Source: Gremmenia infestans
Lineage: Eukaryota > Ascomycota > Leotiomycetes > Helotiales > Hamatocanthoscyphaceae
Reading direction: 5' to 3'
Assembly (NCBI GenBank): GCA_032629725.1
Contig: JAFEVB010000007.1
Coordinates: 992,001-1,056,000 of the forward strand
Length of the DNA: 64,000 nucleotides
This document shows positions 1 through 10,600 of the stretch, in pieces (within the stretch, counting starts at the first letter, position 1; every line of letters starts with the position of its first letter). The notes beneath the pieces were generated by a model. It worked only from the letters and a program-made list of their open reading frames with translations, was not told the origin of the DNA and made no database searches. The translations under genes and the position numbers were made by a program.

Positions 1-930
1 CCTGGTCGGAAGTTTCCGCGGGGCAATATACCACAGCAGATCGCCGCTCTCGACTTAAGATCTCGAACCTACATGAACGGTCGAGTCAATAGTTTGGGCA
101 AAGAACTCGGTAAGAATTCTGCTTCTCGTTGGCAGCTTTGAAAGGCCTAGAATGATGCTACGAACTAGATGTGGGTACTATGCGCGAGGGCTGTTTGATT
201 ATGCTATCGCGGGTGTGGTGGAAAATAGAGATGGGAAGGTGACGGCAGATACATATTTCTGATCGGTATAATTGGAATAAGTTGGGGAAGTCGAATAGAT
301 TTGCAAGGGGCTGATTAAATTTAGTCATAGGGAGATCGGGAAGTTGCACAATTATGGGTTAGCGAGGGGGGTATACCATCGATGGTAGTAGCGGTGTATT
401 GACGCTTTGAGGAAGGTGGATTGCAAGAGTGACGAGATATCAAACGGAAAGTCATTTTTCTTGTGCTTAGTCTGCGTGCAAATTATCTTACATGTCTCAA
501 AGAACCTGAAGTAAGCAGCGCAGTCTCACTACACTGGGGGTAAGTCGTATGAAATAGACCTTTGAGAACTTGGATGCATCTTGAATGCATACATCCATTT
601 CACCTGCTTCTGCAAATTCATACCCAAACTCAATCAAAAAGGTCCCCAAATCCAGAGCCATACTTTGATAGAAATGCGGCCGCATCAGCATTCATACCGC
701 CGCCTATTTCCTTTGGCCTGCACCGCAATTTTTCAGCTCGCAACCCCAATGCTTCATCGCAAAGATTAAGAATGCTCACCAATCACCACTACCACCACCA
801 TCTAGGGCATGGTTCTTTTTCTCTGCTTTTGACATCTTTGTGATGTCATAATTTCTCCCACCAGCATGATTCCTCTTGAAACTTGGCCACTATTTATGTC
901 GTTAGATTTCCCTGTCCATCCGCTGAAACC
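1..930. other. No supportable gene
   Basis: I see only short overlapping frames here, none with a recognisable motif or sensible splice sites. The last 100 bases probably hold the 3' untranslated region of the minus-strand gene that ends at 931. The window edge cuts whatever lies to the left. Confidence 0.5.
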
Positions 931-2159
931 TCACTTCCAACTCGCCTCTTTCTTCCAATCGACTTTCTTTGCCCCTTGTTTGCATTTTGCCCTCAAAGCT
1001 TTGATATCCTCCTCACTAACACCAAGTTCTTTCCTGAAATCCCAGACCACGCCCGCTTCGTCGGCAGCCTGGACAATCTTCTCAACATTCTTGATAGCGA
1101 AGTCTACGGCATCTTTCTGGAAGAATTTGATCATGATCAAAGTGCAAATGTTGACACTTGGGGCGGCGGAGGTAGGGTTAATGAGGGAGTGTTCGTTGAG
1201 CATTTCAAGAGACGTGACCATGAGGGTGATGAAGAAGTTGAAGATATCTTTCACGCTATCGCTGTCGTCGTTCACTGAGTTGGTGTTAGTTTGAAATGAT
1301 ACTGGGGGCGGTGGGAAGAAAGAGGAGAGTTTTTACTCATTAGGCTCATGAGATCACCATAATAGAGCCAGACCACAAGTCCTTCAATGTATGCCCATTT
1401 CTTGAGAGGCGAAACGTCCTTCTTGAAGAGGATCTTGTTGAAATCCATAAGCTATACCAGGTTTCAAGTATTAGTAAACTCCCAATACAGCTGTAGGTGT
1501 TGAGACACACCAGGTTCTCCAAAACCTCCGTCATACCGTATCCAGCATAATCGTTGAAGATGTACATATCATGACAATCCGGGTCTCTCTTCTCCTGCTC
1601 AATGACGATGTGCTTGAACATATCGAACCCAGCTAATTTGATAAATTAGCATTGATTTATTTAGGCTTCAGATTGAGAATTGAGATAATGTCTCGAGGTG
1701 TGCCGTTTGAGACATATTTTTGTAGCGAGTAACGTCAAAACGTTGGCTAAGAGAGGCTGACCTTGAGTGATTGGGAAGCCCTTATCGGTTACGTCTCTTG
1801 AGGGCATCTCTTCGCCATCATTGCCATTGTTTTTATCCTTTTCTGTATCCTCGTCGCCATTTTCGTCCTCATCCTCGTCTTCATCTTCATTGTCCTCAGC
1901 CCACGCAACAGTATATATCTTGGGAAGGTCTTTTTCCAGCTAGAATTGCGTGTCAGGAAAGTGTCCAAAGCTATCGCTACAGACTTACAGAGGAAGCATC
2001 GGAGTATTTGTACGTCTTCTGTCCTGTTGAAGCACTAGTACTAGCAGCTGCCGAATCCCTCTTCCTCCTTTCTGCTACCTTCTTTGCCGGAGGCGCGTTG
2101 GAATCTACGGCTACCAAGGGGGCCTTCCTTTTAGTTCCAGATCTGATCTTTGGAGGCAT
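931..2159 (-). CDS. Conserved-looking fungal protein of unknown function, five exons
   Basis: I do not recognise this family. Five exons join in phase: 2159-1989, 1939-1762, 1632-1511, 1451-1337 and 1274-931, giving 309 residues. Introns begin GTAAGT, GTCAGC, GTGTGT and GTAAAA and all end in AG. The N-terminus is basic and looks like a nuclear localisation signal (KRK and KKVAERRKR within residues 1-35). A strongly acidic Glu/Asp-rich stretch follows at about residues 70-90. The rest is a compact helical-looking region with aromatic motifs (FNDYAGYGMTEVLENL; WAYIEGLVVWLYYGDLMSLM) and a lysine-rich end. The layout suggests a nuclear or chromatin-associated role, but that is inference. The start is the only ATG before the basic region, and the phase agreement at all four introns argues that the gene is real and expressed. 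Confidence 0.75.
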
Positions 2160-2518
2160 GATTGCGGGTTATGGATTGAGAAATGAGATAGTGGGATGCT
2201 GGGGAAGGTTAAGATTTTGACAAAATCATCAATCGTGGGAGACGCGACGACGCGTGCAGATTAGATTAGATTAGATAACGACGCGACACTCTGAGTCAGG
2301 GGACTAAATCAAAGGGTTTATTACTCGACTACTCGTATGAACAAGCAGTTACCTTGCTTACCTAAGCTTACTATTGATTTGACTCTATTACTTCAGGCTT
2401 CTTTAGGCAAGAAGGGGGGGTTTTTTTTTATTATCACTCGGGACTACACGCTGTTCTTTTATCAACCTTATCCAACTTCAATGATGCTACAGTATATTAT
2501 AAGGAGCCAGTCCTTACC
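2160..2518. other. Intergenic; homopolymer tracts
   Basis: This stretch lies upstream of the minus-strand gene and so should include its promoter. It holds a short TTAGA-type repeat near 2262-2275 and a G run joined to a T run at about 2416-2430. No gene is visible. Confidence 0.5.
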
Positions 2519-3030
2519 ATGTTTGCTTACTGCCACTTGAAACGTGAAACTTCAGGTATTAGGCTTGTACGGTTCAAACACCCCGCCCTGATTGGTCCCA
2601 GCGCTGCGCCAATCGAGCTCGAAATCCAACATGCTGCTTTTGACGACGATATTCATTACGCAGCACTATCGTACATCTGGGGCCGTCCCAACACGAACAC
2701 GGCAGCTGAAATTCATCGGTTGCCATCTACATGCCGCACTGATGCAACTCTATCAGTTTGGTGTTCGGTCCTGACTCTCGGCCGACTCCATCTGCATCAA
2801 TCAATCGGAAATGGTTGGAAGAGACGACGAGACATGAATGGCATATCATTTGGATCAATCTGTTCCGAGACAGGTTTGTATCTCAGTCGTTGCCTTCCTG
2901 GGTTACTGACTGGCGGATAATTGGCAATTGCGGTGTTAGAGTCTTCCCAATAAAACATCTTAGGGTCTTCAACGCTACGGCTAAGATATCAAAACCACCA
3001 CGCCCCAGCAATTGCAGCTGGAGATGAAAC
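2519..3030 (+). pseudogene. Heterokaryon-incompatibility (HET) domain gene relic
   Basis: The opening frame reads like the start of a HET domain: GIRLVRF, then a spacer, then YAALSYIWG at about 2657-2683, a close match to the hallmark YxALSYxWG. In HET proteins this is followed by a helical part with a WIDAICINQ-type motif. Here the frame collapses instead and another frame shows SLPSWVTDW (near 2890-2915), which resembles the LPSWVPDW motif normally found a few hundred residues further on. So the gene has lost its middle and shifted frame. HET proteins trigger cell death when unlike fungal individuals fuse. This copy cannot make an intact domain. It sits next to two other broken genes, which suggests a decaying accessory segment. 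Confidence 0.7.
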
Positions 3031-3225
3031 AGGAGGAGCAGGAAGAAGTGGAGAAGCAAGAGGAGGAACTGGCTTGGTGCCTGCCACATATTCTTTAGAA
3101 GTGTCCTTTGTTACAGCTAGGGTCAGGCTCTCAATGTCCCCTGGAACACATTGGACACCCTCTTTCTATCCTATATAGAAGTAACTCTCGGTGGAATGGC
3201 TGAGTCGATTTGGCCCGTCCCCAAC

Positions 3226-4166
3226 TTACATGGTCCCCGTAACTCCGTCGCTCACCCCGATCCACTGCGCAGTGATCCACCGGCTCTTTTCTGATACTAG
3301 CAGAAGCGTAGCATCGGCCACATCCTCCACTGACCCAAGGCGATTCGCAGCTCGCGTCTTTTATACATAGAAAGCTGAAGCGCAGTCGTAGACCCGTCAG
3401 GGGCTATTAGATGCGCTTTCGCCATATCTGTTGGAACTGGACCGGGTGCGAGTGTGTTGACAGTAATTCCATGGCTCTTGCCAAGCCGTCCGGAACTTCG
3501 TTAGATGGTTGTCAAGCGTAGAGAGTGGAAGAACACCAAAGAAATCTTACCTCGCCAGCCCAAAATGTTGTCAGGGCATCCATTGCAGCTTTTTTCGCAC
3601 CATATACAGGGGGAGCGACTAGAATTTTCGAGGCGATGGAGCCGATGTTTGCGATGCGGCCGCCTTTTGGCATTCGACCTATGCCAACAACAGCTTATGT
3701 CATGTAAATCACGCCGAAGACGTTGACCGCGAATTCATATTCCAGCTGCTCTTTTTGGACCTCCAAGAGAGGTGTGTTGCATGCAGCTGCTGCGTTGTTG
3801 ACTAGAACAAATGGCTAGTCAGTTTTGTGCAACTACCCGGAAAGGATATCATGCTACCCATGACATACCGAGAATATCGATGTGATCAACGCTAAATTCT
3901 TTCAGAATTTGCTCAACCATGATCTTCGCAGTATATTCACTTTCCACCCCTCCTTTTACGACGGTGGTTTTAGTGCCAAACTCTTCATTGATGTCAATCG
4001 CTACCTTCTCAACCCGCGCCTTGGAGTCCTCCGACACATAATGAATTGCCACAGACGCGCCGTTCCGAGCTAAAGCTCTAGCAATACCACAACCGATGCC
4101 ATTGTCTCTGCTATAGCCCGTAAGTAAAGCAGTCTTACCTGCCAGAGAGAGTGTCTCGGCTACCAT
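3226..4166 (-). pseudogene. Short-chain dehydrogenase/reductase (SDR) pseudogene
   Basis: From ATG 4166 the protein has a classical SDR Rossmann start: LAGKTALLTG followed by NGIGCGIARALA (the TGxxxGxG motif). After an intron (about 3892-3811) comes DILVNNAAA, the SDR NNAG-type motif, then a serine block (GSIAS) and the catalytic VYGAKKAA (YxxxK). The reading frame is interrupted by a TAA directly after VIYMT, where an expected CAA (Gln) appears to have become TAA. The C-terminal end (TRAANRLGSVEDVADATLLL) is in a different frame from the preceding VNTLAPGPVPTDM part, so there is also at least one frameshift, near 3365. Catalytic Tyr and Lys codons survive, which suggests recent loss. The C-to-T change is in a CpA context, as produced by repeat-induced point mutation, but a single site proves nothing. 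Confidence 0.85.
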
Positions 4167-4856
4167 ATCTAGGAAGTTGCAAATATATTTATCAGCGCAA
4201 AAAATCACACGCAAGTTTGAAATCCTAACGGATTAGCAGATAGAGTTAACTATGTGCAAGTGTGACCGTCAGCTTATATATGCTGTATGATTGTCATTGT
4301 ATTCATGTAGCTACGTGAATTAATGATGAAGAAGCAGTAGCATTCCTCGATTCTAAATACGAGAAGTGGCTAGGGAACCTAAAACAGTTGTATTTATAAG
4401 CGATCACCTTTTTAATAGCTTGTGCTGGTGCGGTGTGGTATTTAGAACTCCGCTCCGGCGGAAATCCAATTTGATCATAAATGCTGCTGAAGAATTCAAT
4501 GACCTTATGTCCGTAAGGGCTGCAGGAGTGCCGAAAGGAGAAAGATATGAGCACGCCAGACTGCGATGACCTAACCAAGACGTTAAGTAACTTCTTAAGT
4601 AATAAGATTGAAAATAACCTATTATAGTAGCTGCTTCTACTTTTATCTATAGAATAGATAATTCTCTTATAGAACTTATCTTTTATATCCTTCTTACTAT
4701 TACCTCTTGTTCATTTATTTATTTGGTTATTGCTTCAGTCAGCCTTGTGCCATAGGGACGTATGCAAGTCTTCTTTAGCTCTTCCATAGTATAAAATGTA
4801 AGTTCTAGCCACTATACTATAATAGTTTGCTTAAAGTCTAGATGCATCGCCCTCTA
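4167..4856. other. Intergenic, no supportable gene
   Basis: The sequence becomes AT-rich towards 4600-4850. Small open frames occur on both strands around 4303-4578, but they show no family motif and overlap one another. Confidence 0.5.
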
Positions 4857-5171
4857 CTATACATGCCCATTTGTGTATGCCACTTCCGACTTGTCTCCAT
4901 GTATCGCTAACCTCGGCGCCAGATTCAATTTACCCAAGACAGAAAATGAAGAAGCACCACAAGCTGCCGGAATATTATTTGCTAGACTTCTCTTTGCGGC
5001 AAAAGCTAAAGTCGCAAACTTGATCGCCTCTTTATATGTGGCTGGCAGTCCAAACTCATCACTCAAACACACCCTGACTCTATGGCCCGCAAGCCTTTTC
5101 TCAATCACCTTCCCCTTCGCTGCTAACTCTCCATCTTTGTCGTAGCTCTTTCCAGTGCGCGCCTTGACCAC
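4857..5171 (-). pseudogene. C-terminal remnant of an anhydro-N-acetylmuramic acid kinase-like gene
   Basis: The frame starts at a GTG with no ATG and ends at a clear stop. It contains SYDKDGELAAKGKV, resembling the FDxxGxxAxxG segment of AnmK kinases. This runs almost directly into FGLPATYKEAIKFATLAFAA and NNIPAACGASSFSVLGKL, resembling the C-terminal KEAxxFAxLA and NxPxxTGA...VLG elements. In an intact kinase a longer stretch separates these segments and an N-terminal ATP-binding domain precedes them. This copy therefore has a missing 5' part and an internal deletion. AnmK in bacteria phosphorylates anhydro-MurNAc in cell-wall recycling; fungal homologues exist and are often taken as bacterial acquisitions. 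The identification rests on motif memory only. Confidence 0.6.
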
Positions 5172-6781
5172 ACGTAGCGTTGATATGGGTGCAGGGTATC
5201 TTTTAAAGAAGAAGTAATAGGAAAAAAAGGGTATCGAAAGGGCTGACTACTTATGATAATTGTTAAAATACACGCTACAGGGTAAATTCTCTCATTTGAG
5301 GACCCTCATTGCCATCTTACTGATAAGACGTTCTATTTTGTAGCTATGTGTTCGCAGTGAGCTATTCGCAAACAGGCAACCTTCGCTTGCACAGCCTTTA
5401 GAGTCTATGGGTGCTCAAGGGTAAAAAGAAAAGAAAATTGATAGGGACAATTTTGCAGATGCCTTAACTGTAAGTTTTTTTAGAGAATATCATGCCGCTC
5501 ACAATCCTTCAGAGCGCACAGGACTAAGCCTAACGGTGCTGGTTATTTTAAGAACTTGTTTCTTTTGAATTTTCCGTCGAGCCATCCATGATACTCCACT
5601 CCGCCAGTGAATTTTTTGAAATGTAATGTCCCATTCTAATACATATCTAGGCCTTGCAAATGCATAAAAGCAATTGGAGCATGCCGGAGGCAGCCCTTGC
5701 AGCCGTAGCGGGAATCAGCCTCACAGTCTACCACAAGGACAAATGATATATTCAAGAGCAGGCGCGTGTGTAATGTAGCGAGCACAGATTGTGTATAGAG
5801 ACAATTTACTAAATTCACTTAATAGATTATAGCTAGAAAAATTGGACACAACCCTGTAGAATCCAAGCTCCAGAGCCCTGCGTTTCTCGAAATAGCCAGC
5901 GTTGGTTGTTCTCTAGTGTGGCTTCAGGGAAAGTATATCGGTCATTGGTCGTGGATGGAGTCTGAACTCTACATAAGGGCTGCCCTGAATTGTGTCCGCG
6001 TTCATCTCCAGATCTTTAACTTCAAGCTCTCCGTCTTAGCCACAGTCTTATCTCTGGTACAATAGAATCCCAGATTATTAGGTTGCTAAGGCTTTACTCG
6101 AGAAGTAAATCCGTCAATGTTAAACGTTTTTTATGAGTTCGTTTTACTATGATTTCAAGTTCCCGGAGATTCTTTCATGCATTCTTCAATTCACATTCTT
6201 TCTTCCACGGTAGCCTTCCTCTTTACTAGTGCTGGCAAGCGAAATTTCTCGTGGCCTCTCTTTCCACGTGTCGTTGATTCCTCGTCCTAAGACGTAACAA
6301 AGGGATGGAAAAGGGGTTTGTTCATTTAGTTCAAAAGATTAATTATGAATTTATCAGAATTTTAAACCCTAAGTGAGTGAAATATGATATGAAAGAAAGA
6401 GACTTGGATCTTAAAGCAAAGATAGCATTTGTTAATGTCTTTCTCTATTCTAACAATCAATAGACCTCAGGATACTTTATTAAGTCTTGGATTAAACCTC
6501 AAACAAAATACAGGAAAGTCTTGTCAAATATTTCAAAGCCTTTATCTTGGAAGGCGTGATTTTAAGATCTATTCACAAAAGCACACAATCTATAAGAATA
6601 AGCCACTTGTAGTGAATAACATACCAAACTGAGATTATTGTAGAGTGTACATAATAACTTCTATTCTCCATTTCTCTCGCTTTTAGAAATTCTACCTCTT
6701 CATTTGCCATTAGTCTTGAGTAAACTGTCTATCATTCCCTCACTTCGCAACACCATCTCTGAATATTCCCACAACGTCATC
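5172..6781. other. AT-rich intergenic region, no gene seen
   Basis: There is no open frame with a recognisable motif in this 1.6 kb. The base composition is strongly AT in 6300-6700. The last 100 bases should include the promoter of the isochorismatase-like gene. Together with the broken genes just upstream this looks like decayed sequence. Confidence 0.55.
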
Positions 6782-7450
6782 ATGGATGCAGAACAGGCAG
6801 AGACTAGTGCTCTCGTTATCATCGACGTCCAAAACGAATTCATGTCCACCGAGGGCGCTTTCCCAATCTCCGACGCCTGCAGGACAGATCTCATCACGAA
6901 CTTGACAACCCTCATTCCCCAGTTCCGAAAAACCGGACACATTATCTGGATAAAGGCAATATACGAAGAGAGAACTGAGGAGCCCTCATGCGTGCAAGAA
7001 TATCCGAAGGGAGATGGAATTCTGGGATCCAACGAGTGGCTCGCAGCGGCCACCCACGTCCATCCAACGCCCTGTTGCGAAGCCGGTAGTTTTGGTGCCG
7101 AAATTTACCCCGAAGTGTTTGCTCTCGCAGAACCAGAGGACGTTGTTATTACCAAAGACTCCTACTCGGCGTTCAGCGGGAACAGTGGGTTTCGGTTTCT
7201 AGAAGCTCTCCGCGAGAAAAATGTGACGGATGTTTATTTCAGCGGCGTTGCTTCCGGTACTTGTGTTCTCGCCACTGTTGTTGATGCTGTTAGGGTTGAT
7301 GACTTGCAGGTTCATGTTGTGCTGAATTGTATGGGGTGGAGACGGCTCAATACTCATGAGGAGGCTATCCGGAGATTCAAGGGGTTGGACGTGAATCTGA
7401 CGAACAGCAACCATGTTGGAGAGCTGGAATCCGCTGCTGGAAGCTGTTGA
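6782..7450 (+). CDS. Isochorismatase-like (cysteine hydrolase) family protein
   Basis: This single-exon gene encodes 222 residues. It has the three active-site elements of the isochorismatase-like hydrolases: Asp15 in ALVIIDVQNEF, Lys125 in VVITKDSYSAF, and the nucleophile Cys161 in FSGVASGTCV. Length and layout are normal for the family. Members hydrolyse amides or isochorismate, and fungal and oomycete relatives include secreted isochorismatase effectors that lower host salicylate. This one has no signal peptide, so a cytosolic enzyme is likelier. I chose ATG 6782 rather than the in-frame upstream start at 6704 because homology begins a few residues after it and the context CATCATGGA is good. 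The natural substrate cannot be read from the sequence. Confidence 0.9.
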   Translation: MDAEQAETSALVIIDVQNEFMSTEGAFPISDACRTDLITNLTTLIPQFRKTGHIIWIKAIYEERTEEPSCVQEYPKGDGILGSNEWLAAATHVHPTPCCEAGSFGAEIYPEVFALAEPEDVVITKDSYSAFSGNSGFRFLEALREKNVTDVYFSGVASGTCVLATVVDAVRVDDLQVHVVLNCMGWRRLNTHEEAIRRFKGLDVNLTNSNHVGELESAAGSC

Positions 7451-8236
7451 TGGGCAGAGATACCCATGCTATAGTGTTAAGAGCATAGAAACCACCTTCT
7501 GAATAAGACATACGTTGAAGTTCATAACTTCCAGCGCCTGGTTGATATGAGCGCAATTCCTTGATAAAAAACCTTTTAAATTATTGCTCAGTAAGATTTT
7601 TTGTATGCTGTAAACTTTGCCATCAACTAAGCGATCAACTAACAAGGAGCTCTGTAGTCAATTCGCCATTTATTCATTGAGGGATTCCGCAAATAATCCA
7701 GACTGAAACCCACGAATATGTCGTGAAGTGCTTCCTAATCATAGCGTTCGATGATTCTCTAGACCGCTTAGCAGAATGACTGCCTGTGTTGCCCTATAGT
7801 CAGCGGCCTCTGACCTCGCTTAAACACCCCTGTGCAGGGGTTCGAGGCCAAAATTGTGGAGCCAAGGGGCGAGAAAGTGGTTCATAACTCTTCACACCCC
7901 TAACAATCATGCACAAACGTAACAATACACTGTACTATGGATTACCATCGATATTAAATGCAAATTATGCGTTGACAGTCCCCTTTTATCTCTCTTTGAA
8001 TGGGGATGATGGAAGCCGGAAAGTCGTCCACCTTAACAGTTTTCTAGCTTGTAGCTGAGGTGAAGAGAATAGCTCTATCTTTCTTACTTTCTAAATTCCG
8101 GGTGGATAGTCTTTCGCAGCATCATTGTATTTCCACATTCTTCGTTAACGATGACTTGAATTTCACAGACACCAATTGTTGTTCGAAATGGCGATTGACT
8201 TGAACGATATTAGTGCACCAAAACAATGATTCAGGC
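7451..8236. other. Intergenic between convergent genes
   Basis: This lies between the stop of the plus-strand hydrolase and the stop of the minus-strand dehydrogenase, so it should contain only the two 3' ends. A GGTTCGAGG string at about 7839 resembles a tRNA T-loop, but no flanking stems pair. Confidence 0.5.
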
Positions 8237-9588
8237 TTATTGCTTCTCCTTGGCCAACTTCTGTATCTCTTTGCAGACAGCATCCGTCACTTCTTTCGTC
8301 TTTGAAGACCCACCCAAGTCTGCTGTCTTGATTCCGCCCTCTGTAACATTCTCCACGGACTCCATGAGGAGCGTAGCTGCTTCTGGCTGCCCCAGCCATC
8401 TCAACATTTCTGCTGCCGTCCAGAATGTAGCGACAGGGTTAGCAAGCCCCTTCCCCGTAATGTCAAAAGCGCTCCCATGGATTGGCTCAAACATTGATGG
8501 ATTTTCTCTCGTTGGGTCCAGGTTCGAGGTAGGTGCAATGCCAATACTCCCAGCTAATGCAGCAGCTAAGTCTGAGAGGATATCCGCATGCAGGTTCGTA
8601 GCTACTACCGTGTCAATGCTTTCTGGCTTTAGCACCATCCGAGTAGTCATGGCATCCACCAGCATCTTGTCGACCTCAACATCCGGGAAGTCTTTGGCAA
8701 CTTCTGAGGCAATTTTGTCCCAGAAGACCATTCCATTTCTCTGAGCGTTGCTTTTAGTAACCACTGTAAGCTTCTTCCGCGGCCGACTTTTGGCAGTCTC
8801 GAAAGCGAATCGCATGATCCTTTCCACGCCATGTCGTGTGAATATTGACGTTTCTGTGGCCACAGACCATGCTTCACCAGTATGTGATGTTCCGCCATGG
8901 CCAGCGTACTGGAGTTTCTCAATGTCAGCTTAGGTCAAAATAAAGTTTGAAGTTCGGAATTTAGAGCATTCCAGTTCTCCAGAAGATGCCAAAGGAGATA
9001 TTGAAACAAGCAAGATCGTCCGACTGAGTAATGGAGAGTTATTTACCTCTCCTTCCGAGTTCTCGCGGACAATGACCCAATCAAGTTCCCCCGGTTTGCA
9101 ATTATGAAGTGGAGAAGTAGTACCCCGAAGAATACGCGTTGGCCGAACATTAGCGTACTGCTGTAGTGGTTGACACAATGCAAGCCGAAGACCCCAAAGT
9201 GAAATATGATCGGGAACATCTAGGGTTGTGATTAGTCTAGGTATCTAGTTCAGCTAAATAGAAGAACGATACCAGGAGCACCAACAGCACCAAACAGAAT
9301 CGCATTGAACTTTTTCACCTGCGCCAGAGCATCATCAGGTAGATATTTCCCATGCTTCTTGTAGTAGGCACTGCTCCACTCGAAATCCTCGAATTCCAGA
9401 TCAAACGTGTTAAGCTCCGCTGCAAGCTTCTGAAGGACTACTTTGCCTTCGTGGATGACTTCGATGCCAATGCCGTCACCAGGGATCAAAGCAATTTTGT
9501 AGTTTTGTCTGCCCGTGGGTGCAACCCCCGTTGTTCCATTGTTCTCCGTGATCTTCGTGTGAAAGACGTTCTGAAGTTGAGTAGACAT
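8237..9588 (-). CDS. Tartrate dehydrogenase-like beta-decarboxylating dehydrogenase
   Basis: Three exons (9588-9273, 9219-9047, 8908-8237) join in phase to 386 residues. The protein is an isocitrate/isopropylmalate dehydrogenase-family enzyme. IALIPGDGIGIEV at about residue 32 starts the NAD-binding fold; NVRPTRILRGTTSPL and DWVIVRENSEGEYAG carry the substrate-binding arginine region; VVTKSNAQRNGMVFWD, VDAMTTRMVLKPESIDTVV and NLHADILSDLAAALAGS supply the catalytic Lys and metal-binding Asp residues; MFEPIHGSAFDITGKG is the family signature near the C-terminus. The VRENSEGEYAG and NLHADILSDLAAALAGSIG wording fits the tartrate/D-malate dehydrogenase branch better than LEU2. It probably oxidises tartrate or D-malate in the cytosol, since no mitochondrial targeting sequence is evident. 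The ATG at 9588 is the first in frame. Both introns have GTA donors. Confidence 0.88.
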
Positions 9589-10600
9589 TGTGAAGGTTGG
9601 GCGAGTGGTGAATAACAAGGGCCCTCAAAAGGAGGGGTAGAAGTTCGGATGGTGAGGCAAGAGAGACGACGTTCAAGAATAAGACAAAATATTGGGGCCG
9701 TTATTAATCTGAAATCTAGACCTGAAAAAGTGCGAGTCAAGGATCCTTTCTCTTTGGGAGCCAAATAGTAAAGTAAATATTACATTACATGCCTTCATAT
9801 GAACTTCCACGTTTGATTCCACTATATGTAGCGCGCATAATGGTTTGCCCGAGCCGATCGGGTAAAATGACACCGAGACGAGAACAGGACAACTCCCACT
9901 CTCTTGAGAACATTATAAGGCCAAAAGATGGTTCTAACTTCCATGAATAGCTACCGCATAATAAGTTATATGTCAGGGCGCTGGCACTATCTTAAAAAAG
10001 TTCCACCATGAGATAAGACATTAAGACAACTAACTCTCTTCATATCACGTCACATATCGACACTACTCTGATGTTGCCCGATACCTAGTTGGGTTGACCG
10101 TTGCAGCCTTAATTCGGACCAAACTTTTACACTGTTTTCTATTCAAATATCCTACGCTAATGTCTTCCTCCCCTTTGTGGGAAATAGGGGTTCCTCGCTA
10201 CTGTACAAGTAACCCGCTTCCCTAAGTGGAGGGCATGGGTACTGGTGGCTGGTGGTAGACTTCGTAACAGAACACTACACTACGTCAATCCGAAGAAAGA
10301 TTGGGTTCATAGCCATAAATTCATCGCCTTATATAATTCAGGACCCGGACGGCATCTCCATATATAAGGAGAAGGACAAGAACTCCAAAATGATAGTCAC
10401 GTGTGGTGTGATAAGGGGTGATAAGATAAGATAAGGAAATTTAAAATTAGTCCATAGATTTACAGTAGACTGCGAAGTCGGCCAATTGAATATTCATCGT
10501 ATCAATCAACCCGCACAAACGTCAGCCATCCTCATTTCTCTCTTGCTTTTGCCTTTTCTAGAGTGCAGTAGAAGGTGTGTATAAAGTCAATGCTCCCGAG
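9589..10600. promoter_or_regulatory. Divergent intergenic region (about 1 kb)
   Basis: This separates the minus-strand dehydrogenase from the plus-strand membrane-protein gene and must hold both promoters. No coding frame is convincing. A CACGTG box occurs near 10398. No other element can be assigned with confidence. Confidence 0.5.

Noticed and set aside
7831..7860. Possible tRNA T-loop (GGTTCGAGG)
   Set aside because: The flanking T-stem does not pair and no acceptor, D or anticodon arms can be drawn.
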